Shown piece by piece: positions 11,184 to 21,819 of a stretch of DNA of 64,000 nucleotides. Under the pieces are notes generated by a model that saw only the letters and a list, made by a program, of their open reading frames with translations, did not search any database and was not told the DNA's origin. Source of the stretch: Paracamarosporium sp. OC-R06-R3 (lineage: Eukaryota; Ascomycota; Dothideomycetes; Pleosporales; Didymosphaeriaceae); contig JACVRA010000115.1 in the NCBI GenBank assembly GCA_019828545.1, forward strand, positions 159,375 to 223,374. The letters run 5' to 3'. Every line of letters begins with the position of its first letter. The first letter of the stretch is position 1. The position numbers and the translations under genes are program-made.

Positions 11184-11939
11184 ATGCTCGCTACCATTTC
11201 AAAAGCCGTTGTTGTGGCCCTTGCCCTAGGTACCACAAACGCCTTCCCAACACCCATGGGCGGCAGTCCAAACGACAATACCGACCTCATCGCCCAACTC
11301 ATCACCACACCCACCCAGATCAAACGTTACCGTAAGCTTCTCACCGACGATACGGGCAACAAGCTCATCGAAGGCAACCGCCTGACCAATGCCACAATCT
11401 GGGACTTCGAACAGTACGGCGACGTTATCCCCGGCGGCCAAGGCGGCCACGCCAGCAGTGCCAACCGCGAGACCTTCCCATACCTCATCAATAGCGGTGT
11501 GACCCTGACCATGGGCACGCTCGGTCCCTGCGGAATCTTCCTGCCCCACGTGCACCCACGCGCGAACGAGTTCTTCGTTGTCACTGAGGGCGAAGTCGAC
11601 TTCGGAACGCTGCTCGAGCTTGGCTTGTTCGAGAACCTTGCACCGAATCCGGAGATCGAGGGAAAATTGACGAAGAACAAGGGAACTCTCTTTCCAATGG
11701 GAAGCGTCCATTATCAGTTGAACAACAGCCCGGATTGTAAGCCTGCGACTATCTATGCGACGCTTACGAGCGAGGACGCGGGAAGCACGCCCATTTTGAT
11801 GGATCCGCTGCCAGGTAACGCAACGGTCGGTATGGGAAAGCGGGTTGATGCTGGGGACTTTGAGAGTGTTAGGGCAATTACTCCTTCACATATTACGAAG
11901 GTTGTGGATGAGTGTCTTGCGCGTTGCCATGTTTCGTAG
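11184..11939 (+). CDS. Secreted cupin (germin / spherulin-like) protein (251 aa)
   Basis: Intronless. Residues 1-20 are a signal peptide with the hydrophobic core AVVVALALG and probable cleavage after TTNA. The cupin motif 1 is GIFLPHVHPRANEFFVVTEG, with the H-x-H, E arrangement that binds Mn in germins. The second motif, GTLFPMGSVHYQLNN, supplies the last histidine. The product is therefore a probable extracellular metal-binding cupin. Germin relatives include oxalate oxidase, superoxide dismutase and inactive wall proteins, so the reaction cannot be fixed. The start at 11184 was chosen because the signal peptide begins there; the frame is open upstream but has no ATG in a better context. 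Confidence 0.88.
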   Translation: MLATISKAVVVALALGTTNAFPTPMGGSPNDNTDLIAQLITTPTQIKRYRKLLTDDTGNKLIEGNRLTNATIWDFEQYGDVIPGGQGGHASSANRETFPYLINSGVTLTMGTLGPCGIFLPHVHPRANEFFVVTEGEVDFGTLLELGLFENLAPNPEIEGKLTKNKGTLFPMGSVHYQLNNSPDCKPATIYATLTSEDAGSTPILMDPLPGNATVGMGKRVDAGDFESVRAITPSHITKVVDECLARCHVS

Positions 11940-12545
11940 AGTCAGGAGAGTAGCAGTAAGATGGCACTGGGGTAACAGAGCTTTGCGGTTGACTTAATAC
12001 CAGTTGCGCAGAGAAATTCTGCGGAAGAATAGATTTCACTTTATTATAGAAACAGAACTAAACAACCTGCAATACATTTTATCAATCTCAACTCATGATT
12101 AGTGACATCTTCTTATTCTGCCTACAGCTAAAGCTTTAAATGGTGTGATTTATTTTTATTCACCACCACTAGACAGTCCAATTCTTTATATTCCAATCAA
12201 GCAACCTGAGTAACTCCACATGATTAATTACGTCTGATTTCGGCTTTTGCCCTGATCACCCAACGCCAAAAAATCTTGCATACGGTGATACAAGTAATCC
12301 CTATTATTGTCTGAATGATGATGACCACAATCACCACCACCAGACTCCATTCCAAATATTCCTAAATTGAATGTTAAGAAATATCACCATTCCACCGTGT
12401 TACTGTGAGACCAACGAGAGCAGATTCCATTGCATACATAGTTTCTATACTTCTGTTTTGTTTCGTATCCCCTCACATGCGACACATATGACCGGCTCTC
12501 CAGGTATTGCAGTAATTCAAACATGTACCTAATGCACACTAGAAA
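11940..12545. other. Convergent intergenic region, no gene seen
   Basis: AT-rich 3' flank between converging genes. It contains short runs such as AATCACCACCACCAG (near 12330) but no gene. Confidence 0.5.
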
Positions 12546-13328
12546 TCAATCCATCAGCTTAAGGGAATCTGATTCGATAAAGCAAAATTTGCCGATCTGT
12601 CCAGAAGCTAAATTGAAACAGAATCCACTGCATCCCCACACCTGATCATCACGATTCCATACCCTGATGTAGTCCCCTGCCTTCCATGTTACGCGGTCAG
12701 TGTCGGGGTAGTGTTCACTTGATGTAGTCAAGTACAAATTGTCTCCCTCGTATGCTTCAGTTTCATCCATGTTCAACTTGCGCTTTGGAATACGCCCGGT
12801 GGTCTTATTCCGCGTGTTGTATGCTATTGCCTCAGTGCAAAGTCTAGTCAATCCGTAAACGATGACGTGATCGCCAGGTCGCGCAACAACCCCGTGATAA
12901 TTCCCAGGAACATGTCTTTCTAGCACAGCAACTTTGAGTGGAGGATCTTGGAGTTCAAACGAAAACGACGGCAGTCGTGATAGTTGTCGATGCGCCGTAG
13001 TAGAGCGCTCCCCGCAGGTGTTATGCAGCTCGATCACTAAGTCGGAGATCTCCTTAGGTATGGTATCCGTTTCACTAAGATGAAGTACTTGCTAGACGGA
13101 TGGAATTAATTGGATGGGGACGTCTATTTCGATTTCACTTACTGCTAGGGAAATGCCCAAATGCATCTTCGCACTGGACACAATGGACGTACGCTCATTA
13201 GGCGTCGCTTTAGCATCTGACTTGTCTAAACTCAATGAAGCTACCATGGCGTTTGACAAGTGAGGGCAAATTGGAGAAGGACAACTAGTGGTAATACTTG
13301 TATTGCCACAGTTTAGACGAGAAAACAA
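12546..13328 (-). CDS. Uncharacterised protein with SH3-like C-terminus; 5' end unresolved
   Basis: The last exon, 13091-12546, is well supported: a GTAAGTG donor at 13142 and a TCTAG acceptor at 13092 join it in phase to an upstream exon that ends at 13143. The upstream exon is open to about 13328 and carries CPSPICPHLSNAM, but no ATG opens that frame. A further intron and exon (possibly around 13430-13540, AKCTVAPCGMYD-like reading) may exist; I could not close it. The C-terminal 130 residues hold two beta-rich segments that look like degenerate SH3 folds, the first around VVARPGDHVIVYG, the second around TWKAGDYIRVWNRDDQVWGC. The function is unknown. The missing start could mean several small 5' exons or decay. 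Confidence 0.5.
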
Positions 13329-13939
13329 TAGGACAAGAAGATATTAACAGTAACCAGTCTTTCGATCTATCGAGGGATCAGTTGGGATTGATAAAACCAG
13401 ACTTGTGAGGTGACGATGGATATTTAGACGTACGTCATACATGCCGCAGGGAGCGACTTTGCATTTGGGACTCACTAGCACCCTTGCTTTGCCGTTAAGC
13501 GTTGAAGTCGTGCAATCCGCAAAAATGAGAGTAGCGGACACTTGCCCTTACTTCAATTCTCGGACGACCAATAACGTGCCCATAGTGCAAGGCTCCCTTG
13601 TAGAGCAAATTTCGCTTTGTTGGTAGTACTACCAGATCTGCAGTCACAACAGGGTAGTCTGTGCTGGCCCAAAAAAGACGGCACCATCAACAATTCCAGG
13701 GAGATAGTCACTTAACAGTAGAAATGCTTACCCTGAGTCCATTAAAAAGGGCATCATTTCTATTAACTCAAGTCGCATGTACCATAAACTGTACCTGCGG
13801 TTGCCCGTCTTGATATGCTTATGCTAGTGATGACCGTCTGAATTCATCAAACGTGTTGTAAAGTTGTAGCGCCCTAGCTGGTTTCGAAAATACATTGAAC
13901 CATGCTTGAGCACACCGCACACTGGTGTGAATCTTGAGT
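13329..13939. other. Region with possible unresolved 5' exons
   Basis: May contain upstream exons of the minus-strand gene ending at 12546 (short open pieces near 13344-13541 and 13560-13620). No complete chain with proper splice sites could be built. Otherwise nothing is seen. Confidence 0.35.
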
Positions 13940-15211
13940 TCACTTATCTTCATTTTGTGGGTGAATTCCCGCTGCAATCCTCATAGCTTTCTCTGCCTTC
14001 TCAACAAATCTTGCTTCGTCGCTCGTATTAATCTCTTCAGGAGGTGTTCCAGTCCTCTTCCTCTTCTTCATTCCGAGCGCATTGGTATGCCGGATAAGCG
14101 TTCCTCCCCGTTTGATCTTGTATTCTGCCTCGGCAAGACATCGACAGAGCTCCTGCGTTGACACAAGGATTTCTCGTCCCTCGATACCAATTTCATCCTT
14201 GGTAATATCCTCGCAGGTGAAGTCGTACAGCTGAAGCTTCAACCCCGGATGATTTGTAGGTTGCCCGTGTGAGTCGCGGAATGCCTGCAGTTAGTGTCAG
14301 CGTTAAAAGATGAATACTAAGTAGTTCGGCCCTATTGGCTATGCAGTCACAGCGCTGAGGCAACTCATGCTGAATAGTCAACAAAAACGTTCAACAAAAG
14401 CGAGCTCCGTCGAAGCTGCTTGGTCGTGGCACATACCTCGTCTGAGATCTCTTTGATCACTCGCATCTCATCTCCATCGGCGGTATGCCGCACTTGAGGC
14501 CGCCACACGGACAATGTTGTCTCGCACGACCCCTTGCGACCATACTCCATATCTAATCCAACCACGACTCGCACGCTACCATCCGAGTCTAAGATGTAGC
14601 TGTCTGCATACTCATCTAATCTCTCCCGCTTATTCAGATATGTCACTTCTATTATGACCCCTGGGTATTCCGCATCATCATGCCAGAAAGACGCATCTGG
14701 TTCATATTTTGATTTCGCGTTGGGCGGTGCATTTCCTGCTGAGGCAGGAAAGAATATTTCGGTCGATCGAGCAGGGTACACTTTCTGCGCAAAGCTTCCA
14801 GCCGCTCCTGTTTCGTTGCGTATAGCTCGGAGCTGGCTTCGGATTACCTCCTCCACCCTATCAATGAAAAGCTCATGTACACCAGACGGCATCCGAACAA
14901 CAAATCTATTATTTTCTCGGTTGTAGTCATACCTACGCACATCCAAGGTTAGCTACTGTTTCTACTAAAGTCAAGCGTACATACCGTATCTTGTCGTCTA
15001 CAAATCCCGATAATCCTTCTTCGTGGCTAAGTAGGCGCTCTATTTCATCGTACTCTCCTGGAGCTAGTAGAATTTCTGTCCACGGCCCTTGCTTGGTATC
15101 GATACCAGCTTCGATAGCTTTGAAGAGCGCGATAACTTGCCGCGCCTGGGCGTACGGCTTGTCAATCAGAAGGGCCGTTGACGGGGCGGCTATTTGCTCC
15201 GTTGAGCACAT
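13940..15211 (-). CDS. PD-(D/E)XK nuclease-like protein of unknown role (355 aa)
   Basis: Minus-strand exons 15211-14985, 14932-14437 and 14284-13940; phases close. The central part, about residues 150-185, reads EPDASFWHDD then YPGVIIEVTYLNKRERLDEY. This is the D...(E)-x-x-Y-x-x-K layout of the PD-(D/E)XK superfamily as seen in fungal proteins related to the Uma2/restriction-endonuclease-like group. A strand-rich segment with VVVGLDMEYG follows. The C-terminal exon is basic (MKKRKRTG) and may be a nuclear signal. No partner gene is nearby. Nuclease activity is inference and the substrate is unknown. The start is the ATG at 15211, which gives an N-terminus with a serine/alanine-rich lead and a helical region. 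Confidence 0.62.
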
Positions 15212-15779
15212 TTCCGTAGATATAGCCTAGATTTGGGCACAGTTGTAAGATGGTTGTTATATTGTCGCTGAAACTAGTCTCGAGAACGACACGTTCTGGT
15301 CTGATTGACGCTACAACAGAGCCAGGAGCCAGGAGCTGCGGTAGGTCGCAGGTCAACCCGTGTAACAAGCGCGTTTGATTACAAGTACTGAGTTAGAGAA
15401 GAGAAGTGGGGCGATGCTGCTGCCTAGAACATGGAGGTAAAGTACATGACCAGATGACCTGTTAACACCAACTACGGTAATGACGCTAGCGGTAACTTGG
15501 GTACTGAGCCACATCATATCACCGACTCTCCAAGATTTTACAAAAACCTTAATGAGCCAGGCTTTACTCCATGAGTCAGATACCCGCCGATTCGAATGGT
15601 CTTCATCACCTTATTCTACATGTGGTTCTAGTCTTTTGTTTGTTTGTAAAAACACAACACACATGGATGCCGCCGCAAGGTTTTTAGCCCATATATGGGC
15701 GGGCATGGGCATTTCGCCGTATTGTTTTAAATTAGACTATTATGTGACGATTTCGATTATTTTGACTTCGAAAATTTTT
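15212..15779. other. Intergenic region before the tandem array
   Basis: No gene seen. AT-rich from about 15720, leading into the repeat array. Confidence 0.45.
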
Positions 15780-17960
15780 CACCTTCTTCCTCTAAAGACA
15801 TAGCACATACCGCGAAGAGAAAGCATGAAATGGGGTCCTCTAAGTTTCAGTACCCCTCCATAACTTGGTCGTCAAGCGTGTTCAAACAACATCGCGACTC
15901 TCAATGTAACTTTTCTTCCTAAATCTTTCCAAGGATACCGCACAGTCTTGTATCCCTAAGTCTTTTGGAAAAGATCCGACGAGACGGAGGTATCGTCTTT
16001 TACTCACCGTGCTTTAGTCCGATTCATCACGTGCCATGCGCCCAGTTTTATTCAGTACTTCCAGCTTCCTTCATCTCTCCAAAAAGCGGACATTGTCCAT
16101 TTTCCTGTCTATCGATGAAAAACTCCGGCACGAGGCCATCGGTGTCTGCATAGTGCTTTCTCTCCCAACTCCATTCACTGCATTAATCCATCCTTGCATC
16201 GCAAAAACGAAATTAAGCGACTCCCATTGTAGGCTATGTTCTGGCACTTTCGGCATTCTTCCGCTTATTTCTGGACATGGGATATGGAAGACCTGCTGTG
16301 TCGTTTTTCGAAAGTCCTACACCGCAAAGCCATCTGATTGCACGATTAATTCTTGGTCCGATTTCGAGGAGTTGTACATGCAGTGAAATTTTCCTGAATT
16401 TGTAACCTCCTTTCGCTCTCCACACACCGCACATGAAACCGCCGTTGTAGATTCCTTAGAAAGTCCGACAGGGAGAAGATATGGAAATCCTTGTTTTATC
16501 TTTGTTCCGACTCCATGTGTTCCAAATTGTGCAGGTTTTTGAAACACCACCCCCCCAACACGAAACAACTGCTATCATGAAGATCGTTGTGAACTTTAGT
16601 CTTTCTACTTCCTCCCTCCAGCAGTCACATGAGACATATCATTAATTTTAGGAAAGTCCGGCAGGGGCGTCCATAAACACGTGTTCTACACGTCTCTATC
16701 CCAGCTCCATCAGTTTTCACGGTCTTCTTTTGTTTTGACAACAACACCTCCACGATAGAAAACGACTCCCATTAGTCAATTCGTTCTTTCGTCTGCTTAC
16801 TTCCTCCTCCGACCGTCGCACATGGTCTTTTCTAAAGTTCTCCTTCAGGAAAATTCGACAGGGAGGTCGATATAATTCATGGAAAGCGCATATTTACCCC
16901 AACTCCATATCACATGCCCATCCATCTTGAAGCACTGCTTCCCCGACAAGAACGTAGGACCCCCATTGAACCAATACGGGAATGTTTTTAATATTCTTCC
17001 TTCCCACCCCAGCCACCGTACATAAACTTATCGTCGGTGAGTTTTACAAAGTCCGACACCGAGAAGACATTGAAGAACTTCGTGAAGGTTTTGGTCCGGC
17101 TCCATATACAGCATGATCAAGCATTCTTGACACACCAGCTCTCTGTCAGAAGCGAACGACTTCCATCACACCAATATATTTTTGCTTTCAATCTCCGCCT
17201 CACTCTAACACCACACATGTCACACTTGCACATGTTTTCCACAAAGTCCAATAGGGAGGGGGTATGAATGTTTTTACTTGCATTTCTAATCCCAACTCCA
17301 TGCATAGCCCGCTCAGCTGTTTCGAAACACCGCGTTTTGGACAGCAAACGAACAGCTCCCGCATAATAGGGAGTGCGTCATGTTTAATCTCTTTCCTACT
17401 CCCCAGACACCGCACATAGGTGATAATTATTTGGGCTTTGAGGAGCCCAATATGAAGGGGCATAGTTATGTTCGTAAGTCTCTTAGTCGAACCCCATAGG
17501 CCCTAAAAGCTGGAATTTTTATCCCCGTACGTCTGACTGCCTTTCTCCCCCAGGCCTCTCCCCCATCTTTCTTGAGGTCCATATTTTAGAAACCCCGACA
17601 AGCAGAGAACGTTGGATGAACTCTCTTTAAGTACTTTTCAATCCGACCCCATAGGCATCAAGTGCGTCTGTTTTCAGCCTGGGGAGCGAAGACCATACAG
17701 CACATAATTGGAACAGTTTTGAGGTTTGAAAACATCGGTAAGAAGAGGGTGTCGTCTGATTTTTTGTTCTTACAGTTCAACATCATTACCTTCCTTTGCC
17801 ATAGCTTCTTCTTCATGTTCGTCCAATGTGTACTCCCTCCAGCTACCACACATGATACGTGCCTTTTAGACTTTTAGGAAGCCCGAGAAGCAGAGGACAT
17901 GGTGTAGTGGTTCTGGGTGTTTTAGTCCGGCTCCATGGGCAGCAAGACCCCTGATTTTTA
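15780..17960 (+). repeat. Diverged tandem array, ~195-base period, ~12 copies, ~49-base sub-period
   Basis: Three short landmarks recur in fixed order. C is a CCGCACATG-like word after a C/T-rich run. A is (A)GGAAAGTCCGACAGGGAG. B is TCCGACTCCAT. B starts at 15852, 16019, 16165, 16358, 16507, 16701, 16899, 17096, 17292, 17488, 17643 and 17927. A starts at about 15971, 16312, 16461, 16654, 16851, 17049, 17244, 17443, 17591 and 17879. Six intervals in each series are 193-199 bases; the others (146-149, 155-167, 284-288, 341) are near multiples of 49 bases. A fourth landmark, C-C-C-G-A-C-A followed by ACTCCCAT, lies between B and C. The plus strand is pyrimidine-rich. No ORF spans a unit in a consistent frame, so it is probably not coding. 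Confidence 0.8.
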
Positions 17961-18272
17961 GCTCGAGGAGTGTAGAACGTAGTGTGAAGAGAAGAAGGTC
18001 AGTGGAAGAGGCAGCCTTATATAGACCTGGGTTTGCCGAGCGGTGTTGGGATGATATTCCGGCCTAACCGTGAAAGATCTTGGAAGCTGTGGAATTTCGA
18101 ACTCCGATGCTGGAGCTCAACACCCAACAAATCCCCATAATTATATGTGCATTATTCATACAACAAAGCCGTCCCGTATCTACATCAACCCTTACAACCG
18201 CAATCCTACTCTACTTCTATGCTGCCGACCAAACCCTTACAATACACATCGATATCCTACATCCCCCACACA
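17961..18272. other. Array-flanking segment with TATA and weak Pol III-like boxes
   Basis: CTTATATAGACC (about 18016) is followed by TTGCCGAGCGGTG (about 18033; one mismatch to a tRNA A box) and TTTCGAACTCC (about 18095; two mismatches to a B box). No cloverleaf closes, so no tRNA is called. It could be a tRNA-derived remnant or chance. Confidence 0.3.
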
Positions 18273-19196
18273 CTACCCACCCATCCACCCCCTAACCGTA
18301 TCCTCCAACTCCCTCGCAGCCCGAAACTCGCCATCCATCTTCCTAACCCTCGGCTTCTCCTTATCCTCCCTCTCCTCAACCTCCTTCCCCTTCCCCTCTC
18401 TCTTCCCACCCCCCTCCTGTCCCCCCCTTTCACCTCTTCTATCCACACCCCTCACCCTCCTAACAACCACCTCCCCACCTCGCCCCCTTTCCCACACCCT
18501 CAACCTCGCATTAATCTCCCGCTTCGACAACTCCGGACAATCACTAAACAAATTCTTGCAGAAGGCGCGGAGGCGTGAGAGTTTGTGTGCGAGCTTGCGA
18601 TTAAGTAGAGAGGAAAAGGCGCCGCGGCGCTTACGATACATCACCATCTTGGTGAGTTGGCGGCGCAACTCGATATGCACCGCGTACACGTCCAGCGCTG
18701 CATTGTTTGCGGATAGAGAAATGCGTGTTGAAGGATCGATCTTGGAAATGACGCTTTGCAGGGCTTTTCTGAGCGTGGAGACGCGGTGTGTGATTTTTTG
18801 GGTTGCGGATTGGAGGCGGGGGAGCGAGGGTCGAGGGGGGATGCGGCGGAGGGCGATGTCCGTGCGGAAACCGTTCTGCTGCCGGAGATGGTGCATGAGG
18901 GCTCGGTATTCTTGCGTGAGGTGTGCGAGTTTGCGGTTTATGCGGCGGAGGGAGTCGGTGCTGTATGCGAGTTCGTCTCGGGGCGGGGTGTCTAGTGTGT
19001 AGAAGCGGATTAGGGGTTGTCTGGGCGGTGGGGATTGCGTTGTTCGGGGTTGGGCATGCGCTGGGTTTCTGTTTGCTGTATTAGAGCCCTTTATCTCGGG
19101 GGTTTGTTGTGGTTGGGATGTCTGCTGTCGTTCATGTATGCGTTGCGGTTTAGGTGTATGTTGTCGTGCACGCTGTCGCTGTGCGGTTGAATCCAT
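18273..19196 (-). CDS. Basic helical hypothetical protein (307 aa)
   Basis: Single ORF starting at the first ATG of the frame (MDSTAQRQRARQH). The frame is open for a further 165 bases upstream without an ATG, so a spliced upstream exon is possible. The N-terminal 70 residues are Gln/Pro/Arg-rich. Residues about 85-240 are arginine-rich helices with coding-like heptads (RRINRKLAHLTQEYRALMHH, then a run with KMVMYRKRRGAFSSLLNRKL). The C-terminus is a Gly/Glu/Arg low-complexity tail that coincides with a long polypyrimidine run on the plus strand. I recognise no family. It begins only about 200 bases after the stop of the co-directional gene upstream, so tandem transcription is tight. Confidence 0.5.
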   Translation of the reverse strand: MDSTAQRQRARQHTPKPQRIHERQQTSQPQQTPEIKGSNTANRNPAHAQPRTTQSPPPRQPLIRFYTLDTPPRDELAYSTDSLRRINRKLAHLTQEYRALMHHLRQQNGFRTDIALRRIPPRPSLPRLQSATQKITHRVSTLRKALQSVISKIDPSTRISLSANNAALDVYAVHIELRRQLTKMVMYRKRRGAFSSLLNRKLAHKLSRLRAFCKNLFSDCPELSKREINARLRVWERGRGGEVVVRRVRGVDRRGERGGQEGGGKREGKGKEVEEREDKEKPRVRKMDGEFRAARELEDTVRGWMGG

Positions 19197-19392
19197 CGAG
19201 CCCTCTCTTATAGTATGCCTCTCTACATTTCTCCGCTTCCAGAACTTCTCGTCTTCAAGACCGTTCAAGCCTAAAAACGGCTCTACAGCGTCTCCGTAAA
19301 GGCTCTTGACCAAGTCACGATTATAGGGGAAAGGTTTAGACTCAAGACAGTCACGAAACGTCTACTCTTACATTAGATATAGTACATACATT

Positions 19393-21153
19393 TTACTCAT
19401 CTAGACGACCTACATCCGCATCTTCGTCTGAACCCGGACCCGTAACCCAAGTCAAAGCAGAAAAGCGCGAAAATGGTACATCGACTGTGCTCCTCCCAAT
19501 GAGCGAGAAGGAATCCTTTGGCTTAATCTTGAAGCTACGACTGATGACCATTCCTCCTTCCGCCAATGCACCGAAAGTTCCTCTGAAAACAGTAATCTCG
19601 TTCGGGTTCGACGTCTCGTTCTGTGTGGGAGCAATAGGCATCGAGTCGGATGTGCTGGGTATGGTACCCAGCTCCAGACCCCACGCTGACTTGTCCTGGT
19701 TGCTCCTGAGAACAGAATCGCCTTGTGTAGGAACTGATGGAGACATGAAGAATTGGACGTAATCCCCTTCATGAGCAACTTGTTGAAGGGCCGAGGAAAG
19801 ATCCCCAGGCCCATCGAAATGATCGAAGTCATCTGAACCCTCTGCGAAGTCGGTATCCATGGTGGGGACTGGGTCCAAGGAGAGCAGACCAGCTTTCTTG
19901 CCCCAGCCACCTCCGCCACTTAGCACGCGATGCAGACGGGCACCAGAACCAAGGGCGATGGGCACCAGAGAATTCCAAAAGGGGGGATCTTGCTTCCACA
20001 GACTATCCCACAGCTTGTCTTCATGAACGTCTGCTTCAGAATGCGACTGTTCGAGAAGGGAATCCGTTTGCTCTTTAGCCTTCAACATGATATCACGGTC
20101 CATCACGAGAGCCCAGACCGTTGTTGCCTGAGATGGCTCGCCACGTGCGCTGAAGTATCTCGGTACCATCTCCTCTAGTTCTTGAGAGGCCGTGATGCTA
20201 GCGCCGTCTGGGCCTATAACCCTTCGGAGTATATTGCCCATGCTTGCTTCAACCTGTCGCGGCCTAGACAAAGGAACAAGAGGCACGCTCAGCGCAGTGG
20301 CTTGGTCCTCGGTATCTAGTCGCATCCTGATCCCGTGGTGGGAGATATCCCGTTTCTCCTTCAACGTCAGCCCGTCTGTCCCTTTGGCTTTCTGCCAGGT
20401 CGAATACGTCATTGTCGTTGGCGAGCCAGTCTGGAATACGGTGTTGGCAAGGGGCAACCGAATAGAGTCGCTAAAGTGTCCGCCATCATTGTCGGATCCT
20501 TCTGATCGCACGAAGCTGACGGCTGCTTTGTCTGAGATGGCGCTGGAGGAGGTTGGCACAGAGTCGGAAAAGCGCAGCATAGCATATGCGATTCCTTCGT
20601 GACCCGTTTCCTGGGTGGATGGATTTTTTATCCTCTCCAGACATTCCTCCGTCATATTACCAATATTCCCGACCGGCCTCGCTACAGGTAGCTTGTCCAC
20701 GACGGCACAAAGTGCGTGTATTTGAGCTGACGGCGACTGATCATCGCCTAGCGTGTGTGCATATGCCTGGCGGAGAGCCTTCTGGAGAAAGACTTGGTCG
20801 TCGAGGAGCCATGTCGCGAACGAAGGCGTCACGAAGAAAACGGCGAATCGGTCTTGAGTAACGCGGTTTTTGCGGACGGGCTTGATATGGGAGATGAGGT
20901 CTTCTGGGCGCTGGTATCATTAGCATGACGATCACTTTATCGTGATAGCACCTACTGTATTCGCAACGGACGACGGGATGATTACGGCGCTATTGGCCGT
21001 CCTGAGCTGCAGCTGTTGGCCATCTTGGATGGAGCTCTGCGCATAGAAGCGCAGGTTAACGGGTCCCCGGAAGTGTTGAGAGCGGCACAGGTTGGCAGAG
21101 ACGGAGCGCGAGCAGCTCCAGACGTGCCATTGTCGCGCAACCCAAGGAGGCAT
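19393..21153 (-). CDS. Uncharacterised, probably mitochondrial protein (571 aa)
   Basis: Exons 21153-20956 and 20910-19393 on the minus strand, joined in phase by a GTAGGT donor and a TACCAG acceptor. The first 40 residues (MPPWVARQWHVWSCSRSVS...) are rich in Arg/Ser with no acids, fitting a mitochondrial targeting peptide. The body begins RPEDLISHIKPV and has a strand RFAVFFVTPSF. The C-terminal region (ITVFRGTFGALAEGGMVISRSFKI) is beta-rich. The strand pattern recalls FIST-type sensory domains, but the match is too weak to assert. It is divergent from MNN9 across a 666-base shared upstream region. Confidence 0.7.
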
Positions 21154-21819
21154 AGGTTGAGCTCAGTTGATCATGACATTCATCTCGTATGCGACGCTGG
21201 GCCGAATACTGAGATCATATTCCAGTTTCGCGCTAAGATCTGCAGCCAGGCTGACTAAGAAACCCGCTCTCACGTGCATCCGGGGTGGGCGAGCGCGACT
21301 CCAATTGACTACGTATCTTGGGTTGAATCAAATTGAGAGATTGTGAGAGACATGGGAACACATCCTCTGGGCTTCTTGACGGGATTGCCAATGGCTTGCG
21401 AGAATCCTTCAAGCGATAACGGCGTCGCACATGTCGATCTCATCTCATCTAATTGCGTCGGACTAGAGTGCACGGACGGTGGTTGAGGCTCCGCTCCGCT
21501 GTGAGATGCAACGCGGCTGGACGAGGCAAGGGCGAATAGCAGACGACAGCTGGCCATCTACCTCATCCCCTGTCCTGGACGACGACGCCGTCTCCGCCTC
21601 TTTCGCACACCCTCTGCGAGCAAACACTGTCGCCGGCGTCCCACAGCTGCCACCCCGCCCCTGAGCGCAGACCTGGCCTCAACATCAGAAATCTCATCGG
21701 GTCCCCGTTCGCGCCTGCCCGCGCATCCACGCCGCACCTGCCCTCTCCAATTCTGATGCGACATTCATAGATTTCTTTCGTCACCGGCAGCGCATCGCCG
21801 CCTCTTCCTCATCGCCAAA
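21154..21819. promoter_or_regulatory. Divergent promoter region upstream of MNN9
   Basis: Shared upstream DNA of two divergent genes. GC-rich near 21560-21750. No ORF of substance. Confidence 0.45.

Noticed and set aside
16036..16386. 116-residue ORF inside the tandem array
   Set aside because: Its frame is not kept between repeat units and the composition is not protein-like.
18070..19002. 310-residue plus-strand ORF (Pro/Ser/Thr/Leu-rich)
   Set aside because: It is the antisense shadow of the basic protein on the minus strand and of its polypyrimidine tail.
19365..19392. Possible intron fusing the 19393 gene to the downstream basic ORF
   Set aside because: The only candidate introns are shorter than 40 bases and give the wrong phase.
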